DNA of 64,000 bases from JANQIO01 sp043513815 (GTDB taxonomy: Bacteria; Pseudomonadota; Gammaproteobacteria; Pseudomonadales; Halieaceae). The notes under the pieces are model-generated. The model did no database searches, was not told the DNA's origin, and worked only from the letters and a program-made list of their open reading frames with translations. Location of the stretch: assembly GCA_043513815.1 (NCBI GenBank), contig CP121313.1:3038001-3102000 (forward strand), read 5' to 3'. Made by a program: the position numbers and the translations under genes. Positions 29,627 through 37,869 of this stretch are shown here, in pieces (positions within the stretch are counted from its first letter, which is position 1; each line of letters begins with the position of its first letter).

Positions 29627-31353
29627 GTCTCAGCTCCTGCAATCCGCTGCCGCTGCGCCAGGGCGTGTGCCGGCTGGTCGGGAACAATATTGAGCAGGCG
29701 CAGTGCACCCTCGGTAATGCGGGAGAATACCGGCGCGGCAACCTCGCCACCGTAGTAGCGGTCGCCAGAAGGCTCGTCGATCAGGACCACGGTCACCAGG
29801 CGCGGATCTCGCACCGGAGCGATGCCGGCGAAGAAGGCCAGGTAGCGATCGTCGGCGTAGCCGCCGTTGGCGATCTTGTGGGCAGTGCCCGTCTTGCCTG
29901 CCACGCCGTAGCCTTCGACCCTGGCGCTGCGCGCCGTGCCGTCTTCGCTGGTCACGCCGTGCAACACTTCAAGCACCTGGCGGGCAATGCGTGGCTCTAT
30001 GACCTGGCGAGCCTCCACGGCATCGGCGCTGTCCAGCCGCAGCAGACTTGGGGTGACCAGCCTGCCGTCATTGGCGAGCACGCTGTAGGCCCGCGCCAAC
30101 TGTAGCGGGGTTACCGCCAGGCCGTAGCCGTAGGCCAGCGTGGCCCTCTCAATATCGCGCCAATGGTCCCGATAAGGCAGTACGCCGGCGCTTTCCCCGG
30201 GAAAGCCGGTGCCCGGGTTTTCGCCCAGGCCAAAGCGTGAAAAAGCCTGCCAGACCGCCTGCTCATCAAGGTTCAGGGCAATCTTGACGATGCCGACCTG
30301 GCTGGATTTGGCAACCACCCGCGCCACACTGAGCTCACCGTAATTGACCGGATCCAGCAGCACCTTGCTACCCACCTGGACACGGCCGGGAGAGGTGTCG
30401 ACCACGGTGTCCGGTGTATAGAGGCCACTTTCCAGCGCCGCCACCAGCGTCAGTGGCTTCATGGTGGAGCCCGGCTCGAAAACATCGGTCAGCGCCCGGT
30501 TGCGCGCGCTGCCCGCCTTGATAGATCCGCGCCCGTTGGGGTTGTAGGTCGGATAATTGACCAGCGCCAGCACCTCGCCGGTGCGGCTGTCGAGGGTTAC
30601 CACTGTACCCGCCCTGGCGCCGGAAGTTGCCACCGCGCGCTGCAGCTCGCGATGCGCCAGATACTGCAGTCGCAGATCAATGCTCAGCTGCAGATCGCGA
30701 CCCGGTTGGGCCGCACGCAGTTCGCCGATATCCCGGACCACCTCGCCGTGCAAATCCTTGATCACCTGCTTGCGCCCGGCGGAGCCCTTGAGCCAGTCCT
30801 CGTAGGCCAGCTCCATGCCCTCGATACCACGGTCGTCGACATCGGTCATGCCCACCACGTGCGCCGTCACCTCGCCTGCCGGGTAGTAGCGCTGGTACTC
30901 ACGGTGACCGCCTACCCCCGGTATCTTGCGTCGCAAAACAGCGCGCGCGGCGGGTGGCGTCATATGACGTTGCAGGTACATGAATTCTCTACTCGCGTAG
31001 TCCTCCAGTCGCGCCTCCAGACTGCCGGGCTCCCTGCCGAGGACATTCTCCAGTTCAGCAACGCGGCCCGATCCCGCCAGCTGAGAAGGATTCGCCCACA
31101 GGCTGATCACCGGCGTGCTTACCGCCAGCGGCTCACCGCGGCGATCGGAAACAATGCCGCGGTAGGCGGGAATTTCAGCGCTGCGCACATAGCGCGCGGC
31201 ACCCTGGTCCTGCAGGAAGGCGTAACCCCGGTCACTGTCCAACACCTGCAGGCTCAGCACGCGCCACACCAGTAACGCGAATAGTAGGCTGATAAATGTG
31301 GCCATAAGGTGGCTGCGCCAGGGCGAAACAGGCTTGTATGCGGTCCGACTCAT
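29623..31353 (-). CDS. ftsI: Septal transpeptidase FtsI (PBP3)
   Basis: About 576 residues, class B PBP that cross-links septal peptidoglycan. A basic N-terminus and one membrane helix (FISLLFALLVWRVLSL) are followed by the pedestal domain with RGEPLAVSTP. The transpeptidase domain has the Ser nucleophile motif STMK, then KSSQVG where most family members have SSN, and the KTGTAHK box. The start is ATG 31353 (MSRTAYKPVSP), overlapping the ftsL stop (ATGA). The stop overlaps the murE start. Confidence 0.95.
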   Translation of the reverse strand: MSRTAYKPVSPWRSHLMATFISLLFALLVWRVLSLQVLDSDRGYAFLQDQGAARYVRSAEIPAYRGIVSDRRGEPLAVSTPVISLWANPSQLAGSGRVAELENVLGREPGSLEARLEDYASREFMYLQRHMTPPAARAVLRRKIPGVGGHREYQRYYPAGEVTAHVVGMTDVDDRGIEGMELAYEDWLKGSAGRKQVIKDLHGEVVRDIGELRAAQPGRDLQLSIDLRLQYLAHRELQRAVATSGARAGTVVTLDSRTGEVLALVNYPTYNPNGRGSIKAGSARNRALTDVFEPGSTMKPLTLVAALESGLYTPDTVVDTSPGRVQVGSKVLLDPVNYGELSVARVVAKSSQVGIVKIALNLDEQAVWQAFSRFGLGENPGTGFPGESAGVLPYRDHWRDIERATLAYGYGLAVTPLQLARAYSVLANDGRLVTPSLLRLDSADAVEARQVIEPRIARQVLEVLHGVTSEDGTARSARVEGYGVAGKTGTAHKIANGGYADDRYLAFFAGIAPVRDPRLVTVVLIDEPSGDRYYGGEVAAPVFSRITEGALRLLNIVPDQPAHALAQRQRIAGAET

Positions 31354-31643
31354 GGCGTGACCACATCCAGCTCTGCGGCTCGGGGCAGCCGCATATCCAG
31401 GTCCCTGCGCGCCAGCTGCTCGACGCGGTAGTGGGCGGCCCAGGTACTCTGTTCCAGCAGCAGCTTGCCCCACCGCTCCTGCATGTACCATTGATCTGTT
31501 TGCAGGTCCTGCAATCGTGCGTAGGCCTGGCGGCAGTCGTGGGATGCGACGACAATAGAAACCGCCGTGGACACCACCGCAAGTACCAGGCCCAGGCTCA
31601 CTGCGACCCAGCCCCGCGCCGGCTGTTTTGCCGCGCGGGTCAT
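31350..31643 (-). CDS. ftsL: Cell division protein FtsL
   Basis: A 97-residue bitopic protein with a short basic N-terminus, one membrane helix (VSLGLVLAVVSTAVSIVV) and a periplasmic coiled coil (YARLQDLQTDQWYMQERWGKL). It binds FtsB and FtsQ and activates FtsWI. Sequence similarity in this family is weak; the call rests on size, topology and its place between rsmH and ftsI. It overlaps both neighbours by 4 nt. Confidence 0.92.
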   Translation of the reverse strand: MTRAAKQPARGWVAVSLGLVLAVVSTAVSIVVASHDCRQAYARLQDLQTDQWYMQERWGKLLLEQSTWAAHYRVEQLARRDLDMRLPRAAELDVVTP

Positions 31644-32569
31644 GCGGCCTGCTCCGGCCGTCGCTCGGCGACGCGCATGACGGCGCTGCGCGCCCTCGGG
31701 TTGGCGGCCACCTCTTCCGCCGACGCCTTCACCGCACGACCCACAGCGACCAGTTTTTTCTCGACCTGGCTCTCCATGACAGGCACACCGCGAGGCGGCT
31801 GCTCGCCGCGACTCATGCGCCGAATGAAGCGCTTGACCATGCGGTCTTCGAGGGAGTGAAAGCTGATGATCACCAGGCGGCCGCCGGGCCGCAGCAGGTC
31901 GACCACCTCGTCCAGCAATACCTCCAGGTCGGCCAGTTCACGGTTGATCCAGATACGGATGCCCTGGAAAGCCCGGGTGGCCGGGTGTTTGTGCTTTTCC
32001 CAGCTCGGGTTGGCCTCGGAAACAATCTGCGCAAGCTGCCCGGTGGTCTCGATGGGGCCTGACGCCAGGGCGCGCAGAATGGCATTGGCAATGCGCCCGG
32101 CGTGGCGTTCCTCGCCATACTCGCGCAGCACGCTGGCGATATCGCCGTGGGACGCGGTCGCCAGCCATTCGGCGGCAGTCTGCCCTTGCGTGGTATCCAT
32201 GCGCATATCAAGCGGCCCGTCCTGGCTGAATGAAAAACCCCTTCCGGCCTCGTCCAGCTGCGGGCTGGAGACACCGAGATCCAATAAAATGCCATCAACT
32301 GCGCCGATCCCCTCCCGGCGCAGTTGATGGGGAAGCTGGGCGAACGAACCGTGCTCGAAATCGAAACGGTCGTCACCCTCCTTTAACTGTCTGGCGACTT
32401 CAATCGCCTGCGGATCCTTGTCTACGCCCAGAAGTTTTCCCTCCGCGCCCAGCGCCGCGAGAATTGCTCGACTGTGGCCGCCGCGCCCGAAAGTGCCGTC
32501 AACGTAGTAGCCATCTCGCACCGTCACGAGGGCCTCAACCGCCTCTCGCAACAATACTGTCTGGTGCAC
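31640..32569 (-). CDS. rsmH: 16S rRNA (cytosine1402-N4)-methyltransferase RsmH
   Basis: A 309-residue SAM-dependent methyltransferase, formerly MraW. It starts MHQTVLLREAVEAL and shows DGTFGRGGHSRAIL (SAM loop), LLDLGVSSPQLDEAGRGFSF, PLDMRMD, FQGIRIWINRE and the C-terminal SFHSLEDRMVKRF. Together with RsmI it doubly modifies C1402. It follows mraZ by 9 bp. Confidence 0.96.
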   Translation of the reverse strand: MHQTVLLREAVEALVTVRDGYYVDGTFGRGGHSRAILAALGAEGKLLGVDKDPQAIEVARQLKEGDDRFDFEHGSFAQLPHQLRREGIGAVDGILLDLGVSSPQLDEAGRGFSFSQDGPLDMRMDTTQGQTAAEWLATASHGDIASVLREYGEERHAGRIANAILRALASGPIETTGQLAQIVSEANPSWEKHKHPATRAFQGIRIWINRELADLEVLLDEVVDLLRPGGRLVIISFHSLEDRMVKRFIRRMSRGEQPPRGVPVMESQVEKKLVAVGRAVKASAEEVAANPRARSAVMRVAERRPEQAA

Positions 32570-32578
32570 ACCGACCCC

Positions 32579-33034
32579 CTAGAGTGTCAGCGACATCAAT
32601 TCTGCGGGAAGAGCTGCGTCCGGACCGGACTCGGACAGCGCCTGTTCGCGCTCCGCCAGCCACAGGTCTTCAGACCACAACTCCAGCTTCTTGCCCTGGC
32701 CCACAAGGACCAGTTTTTTCTCGAGCTTCGCGTAGTCGCGCAGCGGCGCCGGCAGCAGGATGCGCCCGTTACCGTCCAACTCCAGATCGGTGGCATAACC
32801 AATCACGAGCCGCTGGAAGCGCTTCACCGCCGGGTTCAGGGCCGGCAAATCCTGGATTTCCCGCTCGATGGTTTCCCACTCTGGCAGCGGGTAGATGAAA
32901 AGGCATTGGGATTGAGTATCGATGGTGGCCACCAGCTGGCCGTCGCACTGGCTCATCAACGGCTCACGCTGGCGTGCTGGCATTGCCAGCCTGCCCTTGG
33001 CGTCCATGTTGATATGTTGCACACCGCGAAACAT
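32579..33034 (-). CDS. mraZ: Transcriptional regulator MraZ
   Basis: A 151-residue AbrB-like, ring-forming DNA-binding protein that represses its own dcw operon in Escherichia coli. Two SpoVT/AbrB repeats each carry the DxxGR signature: NMDAKGRLAMPARQRE and ELDGNGRILLPAPLRD. The start is ATG 33034 (MFRGVQHINMD). Predicted MraZ boxes lie just upstream, so autoregulation is likely. Confidence 0.95.
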   Translation of the reverse strand: MFRGVQHINMDAKGRLAMPARQREPLMSQCDGQLVATIDTQSQCLFIYPLPEWETIEREIQDLPALNPAVKRFQRLVIGYATDLELDGNGRILLPAPLRDYAKLEKKLVLVGQGKKLELWSEDLWLAEREQALSESGPDAALPAELMSLTL

Positions 33035-33061
33035 CGCCACTAACCCCCACTGAAAGGTTTT

Positions 33062-33102
33062 CAAAAACCACCGAAAACCAGAAAAACCCACTTATTCCCA
33101 CT
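33062..33102 (-). promoter_or_regulatory. MraZ operator: four TGG(G/T) boxes at 10-bp spacing
   Basis: On the minus strand the cores TGGGA, TGGGT, TGGTT and TGGTT follow one another at exactly 10-bp intervals, between the predicted -10 box and the mraZ start. Tandem TGGGN boxes with a 10-bp period are the known MraZ binding pattern. A further GTGGGGG lies closer to the start codon. Confidence 0.8.
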
Positions 33103-33103
33103 T

Positions 33104-33139
33104 TTCGACACTATAGGGACGCAACGAGCACACTGTCAA
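33104..33139 (-). promoter_or_regulatory. Sigma-70 promoter of the dcw cluster (Pmra)
   Basis: TTGACA (33134-33139) is followed by TATAGT (33110-33115) with an 18-bp spacer. The -35 is perfect. The predicted start near 33103 is immediately upstream of the MraZ boxes, which fits repression by MraZ. Confidence 0.75.
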
Positions 33140-33430
33140 TACAGCGCGACCGAAAAAACCGTGGTATTTCAGTGAATTACGTCAAGAAAATGGCAATTCA
33201 GGCGAGATTACAGAGCAACAACCTTGCACAAAAAAACCACCAAAACAGCCTCATATGGGGTACTCCTGACACTTTACTTTAAGTACCCGACCGTTTTCTT
33301 ATTATAAGCGGCCGTCTTTATGCGAAAAACATCTAAAGAGGCGCAATTCGCGGAGACAACACGCGAATACGGCGCCCCTGGGCTATGATTTGATCGGGAA
33401 TGCACGATACAAACGAGCAGGGAGTGCGAA
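33140..33430. other. AT-richer intergenic region between mraZ and the DUF5062-like gene
   Basis: No coding frame is seen. GGGTACT (33258-33264) and AGTACCC (33282-33288) form a possible 7-bp stem. A TATGAT (33384-33389) could be a -10 box for the small gene downstream, without a good -35. Confidence 0.5.
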
Positions 33431-33694
33431 ATGGCAAAGTTGAAACATGAGGCAGAACTGGTAAGCGAAGCGCTACGTGTCGGCGAGATCTACGCCCGCA
33501 AGCGCGGCGTCGGCGCCTTCGAGGCCACCGATTCCGCCCACGACAAGATCACCTTTCTTTACCGCCTGCTGGTGCACGACAAACTGGTCCAGCCCCTGGC
33601 CCGGGGCCAGGAGAAAGTGCCGGACATGAAACACAAGCTCGCCCTCTGGATCTCCCGCCAACTCCCCGAAGATCACCCTCTCCTGAAGGAATAG
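33431..33694 (+). CDS. Small conserved protein, DUF5062-like
   Basis: An 87-residue soluble protein starting MAKLKHEAEL. It is rich in charged residues, with the recognisable stretches ALRVGEIYARKRG, LLVHDKLVQPL and KHKLALWISRQLPEDHPLL, which I recall from the DUF5062 family of marine gammaproteobacteria. No function is known. GGGAG lies 7 bases before the ATG. It is monocistronic and divergent from mraZ. Confidence 0.75.
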   Translation: MAKLKHEAELVSEALRVGEIYARKRGVGAFEATDSAHDKITFLYRLLVHDKLVQPLARGQEKVPDMKHKLALWISRQLPEDHPLLKE

Positions 33695-33785
33695 CCTCTT
33701 CGTGCAAGATGCTCCGCAGGCCGTCTCAGTATACGATTACGCAGAGATTAAAATTGAAACATTGGATGCTGGAGATTGCCTGCCT

Positions 33786-34305
33786 ATGCGTGCTGAACGA
33801 TTGTTTCTGACAGTATTGCTGGTGCTCCCGAGTCTGTATTCTCACGCTGACAACCATGCACTGAAGTTAACAACGCTTCTATTCCGCTTAGACTGCGCCA
33901 CAATGACCAGCAGCCCTGATATCTGCGTCTCTGGTCTACCAGCAGTCTCTGGTCTACCAGCAGGATCTTTGGGGTTCGATTTCGTTGAAGCCAAAGAAAG
34001 CCGTTCGTTAGATATTGTTCTTGAAGACGCTGTCGCGGTCGAAAAAGGTGGCTGTATCGAACTTTCAATGGACAACGGACATTCTCGAGTTTCACCTGGA
34101 GGAAGCCACGGACGAGAACTTTGTCATCGGAGTCAAGGTGGGTATCTATGATGACCAGGGTAACAGCACCTCTCTCGAAACGGAGGCATTGCTCTCGGTG
34201 AATGGCGCCAAGAGATATGTGTACTTTAGCAATCGGTCAATGGACGCTGGTCAATCAGGAAAACCTGTCCTGGAAATGATGCTAATAGGATTAGAAGACC
34301 TGTAA
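33786..34305 (+). pseudogene. Hypothetical secreted protein, frameshifted
   Basis: The ATG at 33786 (GGAG upstream) opens a frame with a signal-peptide-like start (LFLTVLLVLPSLYSHA). It contains a CATMTSSPDIC pair and continues to ...CIELSMDN near 34076. Sensible protein then continues in the next frame as DILEFHLEEATDENF through KRYVYFSNRSMDAG to the stop at 34305. One surplus G at 34077-34078 would explain the shift; corrected length is about 172 residues. An 18-nt direct duplication (33927-33944 and 33945-33962) gives the repeat SGLPAVSGLPA. Base composition is more AT-rich than the neighbours, suggesting recent acquisition. No family recognised. Confidence 0.5.
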
Positions 34306-34410
34306 GTTGCCAGTAGATGGCAATTGACAGCGACGAGCTGGAGGTAGCGAAAACTTCTGCGAGAATTCTTGATCACTTGAACTAGCAATTTTGTTCCCCA
34401 CAAGGCGCCA

Positions 34411-34756
34411 TAGCGCCTCCGCCCCCGCTTAGAGGCGAAAAACCCTGGCGGCAAGAAGCACGAAGGTGCCGTAGCGCCTCCGCCCCCGCTTAGAGGCGAA
34501 AAACCTCAGCGGCAAGAAGCACGAAGGTGCCGTAGCGCCTCCGCCCCCGCTTAGAGGCGAAAAACCCTGGCGGCAAGAAGCACGAAGGTGCCATAGCGCC
34601 TCCGCCCCCGCTTAGAGGCGAAAAACCTCAGCGGCAAGAAGCACGAAGGTGCCGTAGCGCCTCCGCCCCCGCTTAGAGGCGAAAAACCCTGGCGGCAAGA
34701 AGCACGCAGGTGCCGTAGCGCCTCCGCCCCCGCTTAGAGGCGAAAAACCCTAGCGG
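34411..34756. repeat. Tandem 61-bp repeat array, five full copies plus a partial sixth
   Basis: Units start at 34411, 34472, 34533, 34594, 34655 and 34716 (the last stops after 41 bp). Each holds a stem CGCCTC/GAGGCG with a 12-nt loop, five A residues, and a small hairpin GCAC-GAAG-GTGC. Copies alternate at one spot: CCCTGG in 1, 3 and 5, CCTCAG in 2 and 4, CCCTAG in 6, so the array may have grown as 122-bp pairs. No unique spacers, so not CRISPR. Confidence 0.95.
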
Positions 34757-35046
34757 TCTAATTGTCACCACCTGCCTGTAGCGACCTACCCGAATCCACT
34801 GCGGGCCACAGCTGACGGATTCCTATTTGGTCTTGCTCCGGGTGGGGTTTACCATCGCCACGCCTGTTGCCAGCCGCGCGGTGCGCTCTTACCGCACCTT
34901 TTCACCCTTACCCGAGCACGCTCGGCGGTTTCCTTTCTGCTGCACTTTCCGTAGGCTCACGCCCCCCAGGGGTTACCTGGCACTCTGCCCTATGGAGCCC
35001 GGACTTTCCTCCACGCTTGCGCGCAGCGATCGCCTGACCAACTCCG
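34757..35046 (-). ncRNA. rnpB: RNase P RNA (class A), apparently lacking its 3' third
   Basis: On the minus strand the conserved 5' core GGAGGAAAGTCCGGGCTCC is followed by ATAGGGCAGAGTGCCAGGTA, GGTAAGGGTGAAAAGGTGCG, GTAAGAGCGCACCGCGCGGC, CACCCGGAGCAAGACCAAAT and GGGTAGG, in the order of type A RNase P RNA. After TTAGA the sequence passes straight into the 61-bp repeats. The conserved 3' block ACAGAACCCGGCTTA (3' strand of P4, then P2 and P1) is not found there or beyond the array. Location next to rsmI is the usual rnpB site in Pseudomonas. About 290 nt against the usual 350-400. Confidence 0.88.
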
Positions 35047-35055
35047 GCGGCAAGG

Positions 35056-35883
35056 TTAGCGGGAAATCAGGTACTCGTACAGCGCCTTCTTGCGCAGCCC
35101 GAAGGCATCGGCCACCAATCCTGCCGCCTGCCGCGGTGGCAAGGTTCCCGCGAGCAGGTCCAGCATGCGGGCGACCTCCGGGGTTATTTCCCTGTCGTCC
35201 ACTGCCGCGCCCGCCACCAGCAACACAATCTCACCCCGGGACTGGTTGCTGTCCGCCTCGACCCGCGCCACCAGTTCCGACAATGGACCGCGCAGCAGGG
35301 TTTCGAAGGTCTTGGTCAGCTCCCGGGCCAGCACTGCCATCCGAGCGCCGCCCAACACGTCCCGCATGTCCCGCAGCGTGTCCAGCACCCGGTGGGGGGC
35401 CTCGTAGAAGACCAGCGTGGCGGGATCCTGCGACAGCGCCTCGAGCTGACTGCGGCGGCCGGCGGCCTTGGCAGCCAGAAATCCTTCAAAGCGGAAGCGA
35501 TCGGTGGGCAAGCCGGCCACTGACAGCGCCGCAATAGCGGCGCTGGCACCAGGGACCGGCACCACTTTCCAGCCACGCTCATGGGCGTGACGCACCAGCC
35601 GGAATCCCGGGTCGGAAATCAGGGGCGTACCTGCGTCGGAAATCAGGGCCACGCTGCCGCCACTCTCGATACACTGCTCGATGCGAGCCAGGGCGCGGGC
35701 TTCGCTGTGGTCGTGGTAGGCCATCATGGGGGTATCGATGCCGAAGTGTTTCAGCAACGGCGCGCTGTGGCGGGTATCCTCAGCCGCCACGAGGTCAGCC
35801 GACTGTAGAATTTCCACCGCCCGGGGTACCATATCGCCAAGGTTGCCGATTGGTGTGGCGACCACGTAGAGTCCGCTTTCCAT
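35056..35883 (-). CDS. rsmI: 16S rRNA (cytidine1402-2'-O)-methyltransferase RsmI
   Basis: A 275-residue SAM-dependent tetrapyrrole-methylase-fold enzyme, the partner of RsmH at C1402. Motifs: LYVVATPIGNLGDMVPRA, AAEDTRHS, ALISDAGTPLISDPGFRLV, VPGASAAIAALSVAGLPTDRF and YEAPHRVLDTL. The C-terminal helical extension is present. It lies about 10 bp upstream of rnpB and is divergent from lpoA. Confidence 0.95.
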   Translation of the reverse strand: MESGLYVVATPIGNLGDMVPRAVEILQSADLVAAEDTRHSAPLLKHFGIDTPMMAYHDHSEARALARIEQCIESGGSVALISDAGTPLISDPGFRLVRHAHERGWKVVPVPGASAAIAALSVAGLPTDRFRFEGFLAAKAAGRRSQLEALSQDPATLVFYEAPHRVLDTLRDMRDVLGGARMAVLARELTKTFETLLRGPLSELVARVEADSNQSRGEIVLLVAGAAVDDREITPEVARMLDLLAGTLPPRQAAGLVADAFGLRKKALYEYLISR

Positions 35884-35970
35884 CCTGCTCCCCCAGAGCC
35901 TTGGCAGCGCCGCGACCGACGCAACATCGCTACCTTTTTTGTTTTAAGCTAACGTCGAAATCCAGTGACC

Positions 35971-37833
35971 ATGAACAACATGACGACCAGGCCCGACCAC
36001 TTCATTCCCCGCATGGCGCTTGCCGCGCTGGTGCTGGCCGCCGTACTGACCAGCTGCGCTACTGCGCCGGTGGACTCCACCGGCACCGCCCTGCCCGCCG
36101 ACGGCATTATGACGCTTCCCGCTGACAGCGATGAAGAAACCGCCTATACAGCGCGACTGCGGGAGGCCGAACTGCTGCTGGCCGAGCGCCAGCTGCTACC
36201 CGCGGCCAGCATACTGAGGGACCTGGACGCCGGCAAGCTGTCACCCGCCGAACGGGTACGCTCACTGGCCATGGAAACCGAGTTGCTCTACCTGCAGGGA
36301 GATACGGCGGCGGCGCTGGCAGGCCTGCGCGAAACACTACCGCAACTGGGCCCGCTGGATGCCACCCTGCGCGATCCCCTCGATCGTTGGCAACTGCGCC
36401 TGACCTTGACCGAAGACGGTCCGCTGGCCGCAGCCCGGCTCGCGGATCTTCTGTTGCTGACCAATGAGGACCCGGCCAGGGAAAGCGCCCTTATCGAATT
36501 CATCTGGCACAACCTGCAGCGCAATCCCGTGGAGCGGCTGGATGCTGAACTACAGGAACCCGTATCGGCCCACTGGCGCGGCTGGCTGGAGCTAGCGGTG
36601 CTGGCCGCTGACGTCATGGAGAGCCCGGAAGTACAACTCGCCCAGTTGCAGCTGTGGCAGGAAAGCCATGCCGGACATCGGGCCGCAACGCACCTACCGG
36701 GTGGCCTGCAGGCCCTGGAAAACGAGCAGCCACCTGGTCGTATAGCCCTGCTGCTGCCGCTCAGCGGCAGCGCCCAGGAGAGTGCCCAGGCCCTGCTACA
36801 AGGCTACCTGGCGGCGCAATTCGAAGCGCGACGCCGCGGCTGGCCCGAGCAGGAACTCATGATCATGGACAGTGCCGCCCAGCCAAACTTCGACAGCGCC
36901 TACCAGGTGGCCGTGCGCGCTGGCGCAGAGTTGATTATCGGGCCGCTGACCCCGGAAGCACTGCTGGACTGGCAGCCTAGTGCGACGGACCCGGTGCCGC
37001 TGATGACGCTTGCCTGGCACCCACGCGCAGACAGCTTTCGACAGACTGATCTCGATACCGAATTCGATGAACCCGGCGCCATCACTGTCACTCCTCCGGT
37101 ACAGCTGGGCCTGGCCGAGGTAGACGAAGCGCGCCAGCTAGCGCAACTGGGCTATGACAGTGGTGCCCGCACCGCCCTGCTGATAAGGCCCGACGGCGAC
37201 TGGGGCGATCGCATGAGCGATGCCCTGGGTGAGGCCTGGCGGCAACGGGAAGGTGAGTTGCGTGCGATCGCTACCTATACAGGCCAGACGGACTATTCGA
37301 GCAGCCTGAAGTCCGCGCTGAGCCTCAGTGAAAGTGAAGAACGTGCCACCCGGCTGCGACGGCTGCTGGGAGAGCCCACAGAATTCACGCCGCGGCGTCG
37401 CCAGGACGTCGATATCGTTTTCCTGTTGAGCGACAATCCGCAGGATGCGCGCTCGATCAAGCCTCTGATTGCATTCCACTATGCCGGCGACCTGCCGGTC
37501 TACTCTACCTCTGCCATTTTCAGCGGCCGCCGGGACCCGCAGCGAGACCGGGACCTGAACGGCATTCGCCTGCTCGAAATGCCGTGGATGATGGCCCCCG
37601 AGGGAGGCATGCAAGACGCCCTGACGCAAGGGGGCAGCGAGGTCGAGCGCGCTGACCTGCATGCGCTGGGCGCCGACGCTTTCATGCTCAACTGGCGACT
37701 GGCCCAGTTCCGCGACTCCCCCAATGCCCGCATCCGCGGCAGCAGCGGGCTGCTGAACATGGATAACGTCGGACGCGTGCACCGCGAACTGGTGCCTGCG
37801 CAATTTCGGGGAGGCACCCCACAGGCCCGCTGA
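35971..37833 (+). CDS. lpoA: Outer membrane lipoprotein LpoA-like, penicillin-binding protein activator
   Basis: About 620 residues. The lipoprotein signal ends in LAAVLTSCA, so Cys is lipidated. An N-terminal helical, TPR-like half (about 50-250) is followed by a periplasmic-binding-protein-like half with IALLLPLSGSAQESAQALLQG. LpoA stimulates PBP1a from the outer membrane. In Pseudomonas the same gene lies between rsmI and yraN. ATG 35971 is chosen; GTG 35965 and ATG 35980 are also in frame and no Shine-Dalgarno decides. Confidence 0.85.
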   Translation: MNNMTTRPDHFIPRMALAALVLAAVLTSCATAPVDSTGTALPADGIMTLPADSDEETAYTARLREAELLLAERQLLPAASILRDLDAGKLSPAERVRSLAMETELLYLQGDTAAALAGLRETLPQLGPLDATLRDPLDRWQLRLTLTEDGPLAAARLADLLLLTNEDPARESALIEFIWHNLQRNPVERLDAELQEPVSAHWRGWLELAVLAADVMESPEVQLAQLQLWQESHAGHRAATHLPGGLQALENEQPPGRIALLLPLSGSAQESAQALLQGYLAAQFEARRRGWPEQELMIMDSAAQPNFDSAYQVAVRAGAELIIGPLTPEALLDWQPSATDPVPLMTLAWHPRADSFRQTDLDTEFDEPGAITVTPPVQLGLAEVDEARQLAQLGYDSGARTALLIRPDGDWGDRMSDALGEAWRQREGELRAIATYTGQTDYSSSLKSALSLSESEERATRLRRLLGEPTEFTPRRRQDVDIVFLLSDNPQDARSIKPLIAFHYAGDLPVYSTSAIFSGRRDPQRDRDLNGIRLLEMPWMMAPEGGMQDALTQGGSEVERADLHALGADAFMLNWRLAQFRDSPNARIRGSSGLLNMDNVGRVHRELVPAQFRGGTPQAR

Positions 37834-37869
37834 ACACGACGCCTGCTACGCCTGTGACACGGAGGTCGC

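Noticed and set aside
34015..34305. Separate gene starting at TTG 34015
   Set aside because: No Shine-Dalgarno, and its sensible part begins exactly where the upstream signal-peptide frame stops making sense, so a frameshifted single gene is the better reading.
34411..34756. Possible CRISPR array
   Set aside because: The 61-bp units are contiguous and nearly identical; there are no unique spacers and no cas genes.
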